A stretch of 13,314 bases of DNA from Legionella sp. (lineage in GTDB: Bacteria > Pseudomonadota > Gammaproteobacteria > Legionellales > Legionellaceae), in contig SCSO01000475.1 in NCBI GenBank assembly GCA_004297865.1, forward strand, positions 1-13,314, given 5' to 3'. A program made the position numbers and the translations under genes. Below are positions 1 through 7,261 of this stretch, piece after piece; position 1 is the first letter of the stretch; the number at the start of each line of letters is the position of its first letter. A model generated the notes under the pieces. That model worked only from the letters and a program-made list of their open reading frames with translations, was not told the origin of the DNA and made no database searches.

Positions 1-1
1 C

Positions 2-535
2 GATGTAGTCATGATTGGAGAGATTCGCGATTTTGAAACAGCAGAAATTGCAGTGCAGGCCAGTTTAACAGGTCACTTGGTGTTATCCACTTTGCACACC
101 AACACCGCCTTAGGTGCTTTGACTCGATTAATCGATATCGGTGTAGAATCCTTTTTATTATCCTCCAGTGTGATTGGTTTAATAGCCCAGCGTTTAGTTC
201 GTAAATTATGTTCTCAGTGTAAAACACCGCATCAATTGCGCGATGATGAAAAGGAATTGATGGGACTTAGCGTTGATACAGATATTTCGCAAGTCTTTGA
301 ACCTAAGGGTTGTGATTTTTGTAACCATTTGGGCTATAAAGGCCGTACGGGAATTTATGAGATCATTACCATCGATGAAAATTTACGCGGAATGATTCAT
401 AGACAAGAAAGTATTCAAGCCATTGAAGAATATATACGCCCCACCACACCAAGTATTCGCGAAGATGGTTTTAAACGTGTTTTAGCCGGTGATACCTCTT
501 TAGCTGAAATCCTACGTGTTACCACAGAGAATTAA
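2..535 (+). CDS. gspE: Type II secretion ATPase GspE, C-terminal part (5' end outside window)
   Basis: The frame is open from the window edge, so this is the last ~177 codons of a larger gene. GspE is the cytoplasmic hexameric ATPase that powers pseudopilus assembly in the type II secretion system. The visible part begins in the Walker B region (DVVMIGEIRD), followed by the His-box segment SLTGHLVLSTLHTN and the arginine-rich AQRLVRKLC. It then has two CxxC pairs (CSQC and CDFC) that form the zinc-binding tetracysteine module of the GspE/PilB group, followed by GYKGRTGIYEI. The segment TRLIDIGVESFLLSSS is more typical of GspE than of PilB or PilT, so I call GspE. The Walker A motif is not in view. 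No T-rich terminator hairpin follows the TAA stop, so read-through into the next gene is possible. Confidence 0.93.
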   Translation, partial: DVVMIGEIRDFETAEIAVQASLTGHLVLSTLHTNTALGALTRLIDIGVESFLLSSSVIGLIAQRLVRKLCSQCKTPHQLRDDEKELMGLSVDTDISQVFEPKGCDFCNHLGYKGRTGIYEIITIDENLRGMIHRQESIQAIEEYIRPTTPSIREDGFKRVLAGDTSLAEILRVTTEN

Positions 536-546
536 CTTTATTTTCC

Positions 547-575
547 TTGACTCTATCGGGTGAATATTATACAAA
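547..575 (+). promoter_or_regulatory. Possible sigma70 promoter before the small unknown gene
   Basis: TTGACT at 547-552 and TACAAA at 570-575 are separated by 17 bp, matching 5/6 and 4/6 of the consensus. Transcription would start near 582, about 35 nt before the preferred ATG at 617. AT-rich DNA yields such matches by chance, so this is tentative. Confidence 0.3.
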
Positions 576-616
576 ACCTTGCTTTTGCCTATAACTGTTT
601 GAGCAAGGATGTAAAA

Positions 617-1030
617 ATGAAATTTGAATTAAATTATAAAGAAAAAACTGATCCACTTTTTAAACAACTTATTATCATTCTTGAACCTTATCACATCAAT
701 ACGAATATTTTTACCCCAGTAGAACTATTCGGTTTAAGTGATCCGGATGTGGTTATTGAAGAAATTCGTAATTTAGCTCGTTTCCTTTTGAATACTACTC
801 GCGGCGGAGCTGGCTGTATGCCTATTGCTAAAACGGAGGCTGGACAATTTTATTATGAATTAATTAATAATTATGGTGTGTCCCTAGGGCTTGTGGGAAA
901 TGGCGTAGGAGCCCTCAATGCTGCCGCTGCCGCCACTTTGTATAATAATCTAGTTGTAGCAAAAGAGATGTTTTTGCTGAATGAAAAAGCCGCTTGTTCG
1001 GAAAAATCGTATAAACCTAGATTTATGTAA
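617..1030 (+). CDS. Small protein of unknown function (137 aa)
   Basis: I do not recognise this protein. I chose the ATG at 617 because AAGGAT lies 7 nt upstream. A GTG at 560 would add 19 residues but has no Shine-Dalgarno sequence. The protein looks soluble, with no signal peptide. Residues 1-70 are mixed hydrophobic and charged (for example FKQLIIILEPYHINT). They are followed by NLARFLLNTTRGGAGC, a KTEAGQFYYELINNYG stretch, and a Gly/Ala-rich segment (GLVGNGVGALNAAAAATL, about residues 93-110) that could be a small-residue helix. The last codons (ending F-M-stop) lie inside the first unit of the repeat array, so the C-terminus has probably been altered by the repeat. It follows gspE by 81 bp on the same strand, but nothing ties it to secretion. 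Confidence 0.6.
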   Translation: MKFELNYKEKTDPLFKQLIIILEPYHINTNIFTPVELFGLSDPDVVIEEIRNLARFLLNTTRGGAGCMPIAKTEAGQFYYELINNYGVSLGLVGNGVGALNAAAAATLYNNLVVAKEMFLLNEKAACSEKSYKPRFM

Positions 1031-1566
1031 ATCCATTTAACCAAAGTAGGTTGGGTCATGACCCAACATAAGGACCTTGTGCGAGGATGATTTGGCTATG
1101 TTGGGTCGCGACCCAACCTACAAAGCTGAATTTATGTAAATCCATTTAACCAAAGTAGGTTGGGTCATGACCCAACATAAGGATCTTGTGCGAGGTTGAT
1201 ATGGCTATGTTGGGTCGCGACCCAACCTACAAGGCTGAATTTATGTAAATCGATTTAGCCAAAGTAGGTTGGGTCATGACCCAACATAAGGATCTTGTGC
1301 GAGGTTGATATGGCTATGTTGGGTCGCGACCCAACCTACAAAGCTGAATTTATGTAAATCCATTTAACCAAAGTAGGTTGGGTCATGACCCAACATAAGG
1401 ATCTTGTGCGAGGATGATATGGCTATGTTGGGTCGCGACCCAACCTACAAAGCTGAATTTATGTAAATCGATTTAGCCAAAGTAGGTTGGGTCATGACCC
1501 AACATAAGGATCTTGTGCGAGGATGATATGGCTATGTTGGGTCGCGACCCAACCTACAAAGCTGTA
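1022..1566. repeat. Array of five 109-bp tandem repeats with ten palindromes
   Basis: Five units begin at 1022, 1131, 1240, 1349 and 1458, each exactly 109 bp, and a decayed start of a sixth follows at 1567. Each unit holds two 25-bp elements in opposite orientation. The left ones are at 1046, 1155, 1264, 1373 and 1482, centred on TTGGGTCATGACCCAA. The right ones are at 1097, 1206, 1315, 1424 and 1533, centred on TTGGGTCGCGACCCAA. Both cores are perfect 16-bp palindromes. The two 25-mers are reverse complements except at two central bases, so a unit can form two small hairpins or one long stem with a 26-nt loop. Spacers alternate between 26 and 33 bp. Units differ at only a few positions. Because 109 is not a multiple of three, no frame is maintained, so the array is non-coding. 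The design resembles REP/BIME elements and sits, as those often do, between convergent genes. It could stabilise mRNA ends or bind a dimeric protein. Confidence 0.97.
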
Positions 1567-1595
1567 TTTAAATTCGCGGTATACATCGCATAGGA

Positions 1596-2960
1596 TTATT
1601 TTGCTACTGCTCTCCAAGTAGTGCCTTGAGCACCATCTTCTAGTTCTATGCCTTGAGCTAATAAGTCCGCGCGAATTTGATCCGCTCTTGCCCAATTTTT
1701 CTCTTTCTTGGCTTGCAGCCTTTCCGAAATTAACTGCTCTATGTGAGATTTATCGACCTCAGAACCGGATTGCAAGAAAGCTTCTGGGTCCTCTTGTAAA
1801 AAGCCCATAATACCGGCTAAATGTTTTAAGGTAGCAGCTAAAGTTGGAGAATTAGTTTTATTTAATTCATGACTCATTTCAAATAAGACGGCTAAAGCGA
1901 TAGGTGTGTTGAAATCATCATTCATTGCCTGGGTAAACTTCTCTACCCATTGCTGCTCCAACTCTGATTTAACATCTACTTTCACCTCTTTAATAGACTG
2001 ATACAATCGTAATAAGGCTTTTTTAGCATTAATAAGATTATCTTCTGAATAATTTAACGAACTACGATAATGACTGCTCAATAAAAAGTAGCGAATCACT
2101 TCAGGATTATGATCTTTTAATACATCAGCAATAGTGAAAAAATTACCTGTCGATTTGGACATTTTTTCATTATTGACCTGCAACATGCCCACATGCATCC
2201 AATAATTTGCAAAAGGCTTATCGGTTGCTGCTTCGCTTTGCGCGATTTCATTTTCATGATGCGGGAATTGTAAATCCAAACCGCCGCCATGAATATCAAA
2301 CTGCTCACCCAATTCATGCATAGCCATTGCTGAACACTCAATATGCCATCCTGGACGTCCTTCACCCCAAGGGGAAGGCCAGCTGGGTTCATTCGCTTTG
2401 GCTTTTTTCCACAAAACGAAATCTAAAGGAGAGCGTTTCTCTTTCACGATTTCAACGCGCGCGCCTGACACTAAACCTTCCAAATCTTTATGTGACAATT
2501 TGCCATAATCAGCAAAAGAATCAACTTGATAGCAGACATCGCCATTGTCACTCACATAAGCAACACCCTTATCCAATAAACGTTGAATGAGTTGGATAAT
2601 AGTATCAATGTGTCCAGTTGCCCGTGGCTCCAAATCAGGGGGTAAGATCTTTAATGCAGCTGCATCTTCATCCATCGAAGCAATGTATTGCTGCGTTAAA
2701 GCATCAATGCTGACCCCACGCTCATTAGCCCTAGTAATAATTTTGTCATCAATATCGGTAATATTACGGACATACGTTACCGCAAAACCTTGCGACCGTA
2801 GATAACGCACAATAACATCGAAAGAAACCATGGAGCGCGCATGCCCTAAATGGCAAAGATCATAAACCGTGATACCACAGACATAGATGCCAATTTTACC
2901 AGGAGTAATCGGGACAAACTCTTCTTTGGTACGAGTTAGAGAATTATAGATCTGCAACAT
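1596..2960 (-). CDS. cysS: Cysteinyl-tRNA synthetase
   Basis: Class I aminoacyl-tRNA synthetase that attaches cysteine to tRNA-Cys using ATP, in the cytoplasm. The 454 residues fit the usual bacterial length (about 460). Visible motifs are the HIGH-type HLGH (residues 37-40) and KMSKS (266-270). The zinc ligands Cys28, Cys209 (in WHIECSAM), His234 and Glu238 (in HHENE) match the numbering of the E. coli enzyme. The DIDDKII segment after the first Rossmann part is also typical. The ATG at 2960 has a strong GAGGAAG Shine-Dalgarno that overlaps the TGA stop of glnS, only 9 bp away, so translation is probably coupled. This is the last gene of the minus-strand unit. The repeat array begins about 30 bp beyond its stop, and no classical terminator is seen. 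Confidence 0.98.
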   Translation of the reverse strand: MLQIYNSLTRTKEEFVPITPGKIGIYVCGITVYDLCHLGHARSMVSFDVIVRYLRSQGFAVTYVRNITDIDDKIITRANERGVSIDALTQQYIASMDEDAAALKILPPDLEPRATGHIDTIIQLIQRLLDKGVAYVSDNGDVCYQVDSFADYGKLSHKDLEGLVSGARVEIVKEKRSPLDFVLWKKAKANEPSWPSPWGEGRPGWHIECSAMAMHELGEQFDIHGGGLDLQFPHHENEIAQSEAATDKPFANYWMHVGMLQVNNEKMSKSTGNFFTIADVLKDHNPEVIRYFLLSSHYRSSLNYSEDNLINAKKALLRLYQSIKEVKVDVKSELEQQWVEKFTQAMNDDFNTPIALAVLFEMSHELNKTNSPTLAATLKHLAGIMGFLQEDPEAFLQSGSEVDKSHIEQLISERLQAKKEKNWARADQIRADLLAQGIELEDGAQGTTWRAVAK

Positions 2961-2969
2961 AATACTTCC

Positions 2970-4628
2970 TCAACTGACTTTAGCCCAAGTGTCTTTCAGA
3001 TCAACTACACGATGATATGCAGTTACTCCTACCCCTTCTTCGACTGTGTTCACGCAGTAATATCCCAAACGCTCAAATTGGAATACCTCACCTAATTTCT
3101 GTTTGGCCAACGCAGGTTCACAATACCCCTTCAGCGTTTGCATCGAATCTTTATTAAGAAACTGGAAGAAATCGTCTTCGCGTGCAGGGTTAGGATCGTT
3201 AAATAAACGATCGTATTGATAAATAGTCACAGGATAAGCTTGTTCACAAGACACCCAATGAATAACCCCTTTGATTTTACGATCTTCAGGGTTTTTACCT
3301 AAGGTATTTTCATCATAAGTACAACGTAACTCCACAATGTCACCTTGCTCATTACGCACTACCTCATTGCATTTAATGACATAAGCATGACGAAGACGAA
3401 CCTCAGCTCCGGGAGCTAAACGAAAATATTTACTTGGTGGATTTTCCATAAAATCAGATCGTTCAATATATAATTCTCGAGAAAATGGCATCGTTCGTTT
3501 TGCAGAATCAGGATCCTGGGGATTGTAGGAAACTTGTAATTCTTCCACTTTACCCTGAGGATAATTTTCAATAACCACTTTTACCGGGTCCATTACACAC
3601 AACGCTCTTTTGGCGGTTTTATTGAACTCCGCACGCACACATTCTTCCAGTAAAGACATATCAATGACTGAATCACTGCGAGAAATCCCAATCATTTCAC
3701 AAAATTGACGAATCGCTGCTGGGGGATACCCTCTTTTACGCATACCTCTTAAAGTCGGTAAACGCGGATCATCCCAGCCACTTACTACCTTTTTCTCAAC
3801 CAGCTCACGTAATTTACGTTTGGAGGTAACCGTATGTGATAAGTTTAAACGGGCAAACTCAGTCTGTATGGGTTTTGCTGGTAAGGGAAGATTATCCACT
3901 AACCAATCATACAAGGGACGGTGATCTTGGAATTCTAATGTACACAAAGAATGCGTAATTTTTTCCAATGCATCTGAAATAGGATGCGCGTAATCATACA
4001 TCGGATAAATGCACCAAGCATCACCTGTGCGTTGATGATGTGCATGACGAATACGATAAATAACTGGATCACGCATGTTTACATTACCAGACTTCATGTC
4101 AATTTTTGCGCGAACCACATGAGCTCCATCAGGAAACTCCCCTGCTTTCATGCGTGCAAACAAATCTAAACTTTCAGCAGTGGGACGATTGCGGTAAGGA
4201 CTTTCTTTTCCTGGTTCTTGCAAAGTACCGCGATAAGCACGAATTTCATCCATAGTTAAACTATCGACATAAGCCAGATCTTTTTGGATTAGCAAAACTG
4301 CTAAATCATATAATTCTTGGTAATAATCCGAGGAATGGGTCATGTCGCACCATTCAAATCCTAACCAGCGAACATCATCTATAATGGCTTTAACGTATTC
4401 GTCTTCTTCTTTCATAGGATTGGTATCGTCGAAACGAAGAAAACATTTTCCGCTAAATTCTTCAGCAAGACCGAAATTCAAACAAATGGATTTCGCATGA
4501 CCTACATGCAAATACCCGTTCGGTTCGGGAGGAAAGCGAGTAACTACTGATTGATGCTTGCCAGAAGCCAGCTCATCTGTAATCAATTGCCTAATAAAAT
4601 GGGCGCGTTTTTCAAGTAATTCTGTCAT
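2970..4628 (-). CDS. glnS: Glutaminyl-tRNA synthetase
   Basis: Class I synthetase that charges tRNA-Gln directly with glutamine. Its 552 residues compare with 554 for E. coli GlnS. The catalytic core shows PPEPNGYLHVGHAKS (the HIGH motif is HVGH, 41-44) and the KMSKS-type loop TSKRK (268-272), where many homologues have MSKRK. The DDPRLPTLRGMRKRGY segment and the C-terminal anticodon-binding beta-barrel region (for example SDFMENPPSKYFRLAPG) follow the family pattern. A dedicated GlnRS implies that this organism need not rely only on the transamidation route for Gln-tRNA. The start codon overlaps the trpA stop by one base (TAATG), which predicts coupled translation. Only a weak upstream GGAAAA is present. 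The substrate call is firm because the length and insertions fit GlnS rather than GltX. Confidence 0.98.
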   Translation of the reverse strand: MTELLEKRAHFIRQLITDELASGKHQSVVTRFPPEPNGYLHVGHAKSICLNFGLAEEFSGKCFLRFDDTNPMKEEDEYVKAIIDDVRWLGFEWCDMTHSSDYYQELYDLAVLLIQKDLAYVDSLTMDEIRAYRGTLQEPGKESPYRNRPTAESLDLFARMKAGEFPDGAHVVRAKIDMKSGNVNMRDPVIYRIRHAHHQRTGDAWCIYPMYDYAHPISDALEKITHSLCTLEFQDHRPLYDWLVDNLPLPAKPIQTEFARLNLSHTVTSKRKLRELVEKKVVSGWDDPRLPTLRGMRKRGYPPAAIRQFCEMIGISRSDSVIDMSLLEECVRAEFNKTAKRALCVMDPVKVVIENYPQGKVEELQVSYNPQDPDSAKRTMPFSRELYIERSDFMENPPSKYFRLAPGAEVRLRHAYVIKCNEVVRNEQGDIVELRCTYDENTLGKNPEDRKIKGVIHWVSCEQAYPVTIYQYDRLFNDPNPAREDDFFQFLNKDSMQTLKGYCEPALAKQKLGEVFQFERLGYYCVNTVEEGVGVTAYHRVVDLKDTWAKVS

Positions 4629-5443
4629 TATCGTTTTCCGTTAGTATCCATTGCCTGACGCATTGAACTGATTAAGGCGGCAGCGGCTTGTAAGCTATCT
4701 TGCTGAGTTGAATAGGCTTCAAAAATTTGATTGATTAAAGCAGCACCTACTATGACCCCATCAGCATAGGCGGCCACTTCTGCAGCAATTTCAGGAGTTT
4801 TTATACCAAAACCCACCATCAGCGGCAATTGAATTTGCGACTTTCTTTGTTGATATTGGTCTTTTAAGCTTTGCATATTCAAAGAATCTGCTCCGGTAAC
4901 CCCTTTTAAAGAGACATAATAGATATATCCTTTAGCATATTGATTAATAAGAGCTATGCGATCATCACTGGTGGTTGGGGAACATAAATAGATACTACAA
5001 AGTTGGTATTTATCCCAAATAGGTTTGATTTCCACACTTTCTTCAGGCGGTAAATCAACCAATATAGTGCCATCCACCCCTGCTTCACTGGCAGCTTGTG
5101 CGAAACGTTCATAGCCATATTGCTCAATAGGATTGACATAACCCATAATCACGATGGGTGTTTCCTGATCCTCTTGTCTAAAGGTTTTGACCATTTTTAA
5201 TACTTGGTCGCAATGCACACCATGGGCAAGCGCTCGTTCCATAGCATGTTGAATCACCGGACCTTCAGCCATAGGATCTGAAAAGGGAATACCTATTTCT
5301 AAAATATTGGCTCCGCCTTTTACCAGCTCATGCATCAATGCAACCGTCATCTCTGGATGTGGATCTCCCGCAGTAAGGTATGGGCTTAACATTTTTTTAC
5401 CGCTAGCTTTCAGTTGTGACAATGTTCTTTCAATTCTGTTCAT
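4628..5443 (-). CDS. trpA: Tryptophan synthase alpha subunit
   Basis: TIM-barrel subunit that cleaves indole-3-glycerol phosphate to indole and glyceraldehyde 3-phosphate, passing indole through a tunnel to TrpB in an alpha2-beta2 complex. It has 271 residues (family about 268). The catalytic glutamate is at residue 49 in LEIGIPFSDP. The residue that is Asp60 in the E. coli/Salmonella enzyme is Glu60 here (SDPMAEGP). Other family segments are DGTILVDLPPEE, the loop-6 segment YYVSLKGVTGAD and the phosphate-binding MVGFGI plus ADGVIVGAAL. The ATG overlaps the trpB stop by 4 bp (ATGA), the usual coupling arrangement for these subunits. The upstream Shine-Dalgarno is weak, so re-initiation is likely. 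Confidence 0.97.
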   Translation of the reverse strand: MNRIERTLSQLKASGKKMLSPYLTAGDPHPEMTVALMHELVKGGANILEIGIPFSDPMAEGPVIQHAMERALAHGVHCDQVLKMVKTFRQEDQETPIVIMGYVNPIEQYGYERFAQAASEAGVDGTILVDLPPEESVEIKPIWDKYQLCSIYLCSPTTSDDRIALINQYAKGYIYYVSLKGVTGADSLNMQSLKDQYQQRKSQIQLPLMVGFGIKTPEIAAEVAAYADGVIVGAALINQIFEAYSTQQDSLQAAAALISSMRQAMDTNGKR

Positions 5444-6639
5444 ACAGTAATCCCATCGATTGAAGCGATAGTATGCATGTCTTTATCACCCCTTCCAGAT
5501 AAATTCACAATAATTGTTTGTTCAGGCGTCATCGTTTTAGCCAGTTTCATCGCATAAGCCACAGCATGACTTGATTCTAAGGCAGGAATGATGCCCTCAG
5601 TAGCAGTTAAAGTACGAAAAGCGTCTAAGGCTTCATCATCATTGATAACCTCATAGCTAACGCGACCACTGTCTTTAAGATAGGCATGCTCCGGTCCAAC
5701 CCCAGGATAATCTAAGCCCGCGGAAATGGAATGAGTATCTTTGATTTGCCCAAATTCATCACAGAGCAAATAAGTACGGTTGCCATGCAATACCCCAGGT
5801 TTTCCTGCCGTTAACGAGGCAGAATGCTCGCCGGAAGCTAAACCTTTGCCCCCTGCTTCAACTCCATAAATAGCAACATTATCATCGTCAAGGAAAGGAT
5901 AAAATAGACCCATGGCATTAGAACCGCCCCCAACGCAAGCCACAAGCGCATCAGGTAAACGGCCAGTTTTTTCTAAGCATTGAGCACGAGCTTCCGTGCC
6001 AATAATAGCTTGAAAATCTCTTACCATAGCTGGGTAAGGATGCGGTCCGGCAACAGTACCTATGATGTAAAAGGTATTGTCTACATTGCTAACCCAATCT
6101 CGCATGGCTTCGTTTAACGCGTCCTTTAAAGTTTTTGATCCTGACGTAACGGGTACTACTTCTGCTCCCAACAATTTCATTCGATACACATTGCTGGCTT
6201 GACGTTTAATATCTTCCGACCCCATGTACACAACACATTCAAAACCATACTTTGCCGCAACGGTTGCGGAAGCTACACCGTGCTGTCCTGCTCCCGTTTC
6301 TGCGATTATTCGGGTTTTACCCATCCGTTTAGCTAATAAAGCTTGACCAATAGTGTTGTTGATCTTATGAGCACCTGTGTGATTTAAATCTTCTCGTTTT
6401 AAATAAATTTGAGCCCCACCCAAGTCTTTACTCAATCGAGCTGCATGATATAAAGGATTGGGTCTGCCTACGTAATCCTTCATTTCCAAATGGAGTTCGG
6501 CTAAAAAATCAGGATCATTGCGGTATTGGTTATACGCTTTTTCCAATTGTTTAATAGCATGCACTAAGGTATCTGCAACAAACATCCCACCATAAGGACC
6601 AAAATGTCCTTGTGCATCTGGAAGATCTTTTTTACTCAT
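5440..6639 (-). CDS. trpB: Tryptophan synthase beta subunit
   Basis: PLP enzyme that condenses indole with serine to give tryptophan. It has 399 residues, normal for the TrpB1 type that pairs with TrpA. Lys92 in NHTGAHKINN is the PLP-binding lysine, Glu114 in AETGAGQHG is the catalytic acid, and GGGSNAMG is the PLP phosphate loop. The N-terminus GHFGPYGGMFV and the late segment NLSGRGDKD are also diagnostic. The ATG at 6639 has a good AGGGG 6 nt upstream and overlaps the end of trpF by 8 bp, with the two genes in different frames. With trpA directly downstream, equal synthesis of the two subunits is expected. Confidence 0.98.
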   Translation of the reverse strand: MSKKDLPDAQGHFGPYGGMFVADTLVHAIKQLEKAYNQYRNDPDFLAELHLEMKDYVGRPNPLYHAARLSKDLGGAQIYLKREDLNHTGAHKINNTIGQALLAKRMGKTRIIAETGAGQHGVASATVAAKYGFECVVYMGSEDIKRQASNVYRMKLLGAEVVPVTSGSKTLKDALNEAMRDWVSNVDNTFYIIGTVAGPHPYPAMVRDFQAIIGTEARAQCLEKTGRLPDALVACVGGGSNAMGLFYPFLDDDNVAIYGVEAGGKGLASGEHSASLTAGKPGVLHGNRTYLLCDEFGQIKDTHSISAGLDYPGVGPEHAYLKDSGRVSYEVINDDEALDAFRTLTATEGIIPALESSHAVAYAMKLAKTMTPEQTIIVNLSGRGDKDMHTIASIDGITV

Positions 6640-7261
6640 TATATTCCCCTAATACCTGCATAAAGCGACTCATTTTAAGCGGATCTTTGATTCCGGGCAA
6701 AGATTCAACCCCACTATTGATATCCACTGCATACGGATTACAGCTTTGCAGAGCTTGCAATATATTGCTTTCATTTAAGCCCCCTGCCAAAAAATAAGGT
6801 TTAGATAAATTCTTCGGTATAAGTCGCCAATTGAAACTCTGCCCAGTACCACCTTTTTGATTAGATGGAGTATCAAAAAGCAGGGCTTGGGCTGCTGCAT
6901 ATTCTTTTACACTATGTTGTATGTGGTCCGTGGACATTGGCTGAATCACTTTAATAAAGGGTTTAGCAAATTGCTCACAAAATTCTGGGCTTTCCTCACC
7001 ATGAAATTGAATAAACTGTATAGGAAGCTCAGCAATAATATCCTCTACAAATTCCTTCTCTGGATTCACCACTACAGCTACAGCATCGACAAAGCCAGGA
7101 AGATCTTGGGTTAGTTTTTTAGCTTGTGCGATAGAGATATGCCTGGGACTTTTGGGGTAAAAAATCATGCCTATGGCATCTACCCCTAAACTCACTGCGT
7201 GGTGTACGTCTTCAATTCGCGTCATACCACACATTTTTACGCGTATCCTACTTGGCTTCAA
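6632..7261 (-). CDS. trpF: Phosphoribosylanthranilate isomerase, TTG start
   Basis: Catalyses the Amadori rearrangement of N-(5-phosphoribosyl)anthranilate, two steps before the TrpAB reaction. It is stand-alone here, not fused to trpC, at 209 residues. The catalytic cysteine is Cys11 (VKMCGMTR) and the general acid is Asp130 (ALLFDTPS). The Gly-rich GGTGQSFNW and the C-terminal phosphate site VDINSGVE are present. The start is TTG at 7261, directly after the truA stop (TAATTG), with GGGGAG 6 nt upstream. An in-frame stop lies immediately upstream. The only other nearby start, ATG at codon 10, would remove the first beta strand just before the catalytic Cys. No trpC, trpD or trpEG is in the window, so the tryptophan genes must be split. 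Confidence 0.96.
   Translation of the reverse strand: MKPSRIRVKMCGMTRIEDVHHAVSLGVDAIGMIFYPKSPRHISIAQAKKLTQDLPGFVDAVAVVVNPEKEFVEDIIAELPIQFIQFHGEESPEFCEQFAKPFIKVIQPMSTDHIQHSVKEYAAAQALLFDTPSNQKGGTGQSFNWRLIPKNLSKPYFLAGGLNESNILQALQSCNPYAVDINSGVESLPGIKDPLKMSRFMQVLGEYNE

Noticed and set aside
2..535. Identity as PilB (type IV pilus ATPase) instead of GspE
   Set aside because: PilB shares the tetracysteine and Walker regions, but the TRLIDIGVESFLLSSS and AQRLVRKLC context fits GspE better. The decisive N-terminal part is outside the window.
560..616. GTG start extending the small unknown gene by 19 residues
   Set aside because: No Shine-Dalgarno precedes it, whereas the ATG at 617 has AAGGAT at 7 nt.
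1022..1566. CRISPR array
   Set aside because: The intervening segments are nearly identical in every unit, so there are no variable spacers, and no cas gene is nearby. It is a tandem repeat.
1492..1695. Minus-strand open frame running from cysS into the repeat array
   Set aside because: It overlaps the conserved cysS C-terminus in another frame and ends in repeat DNA; no homology-like features.
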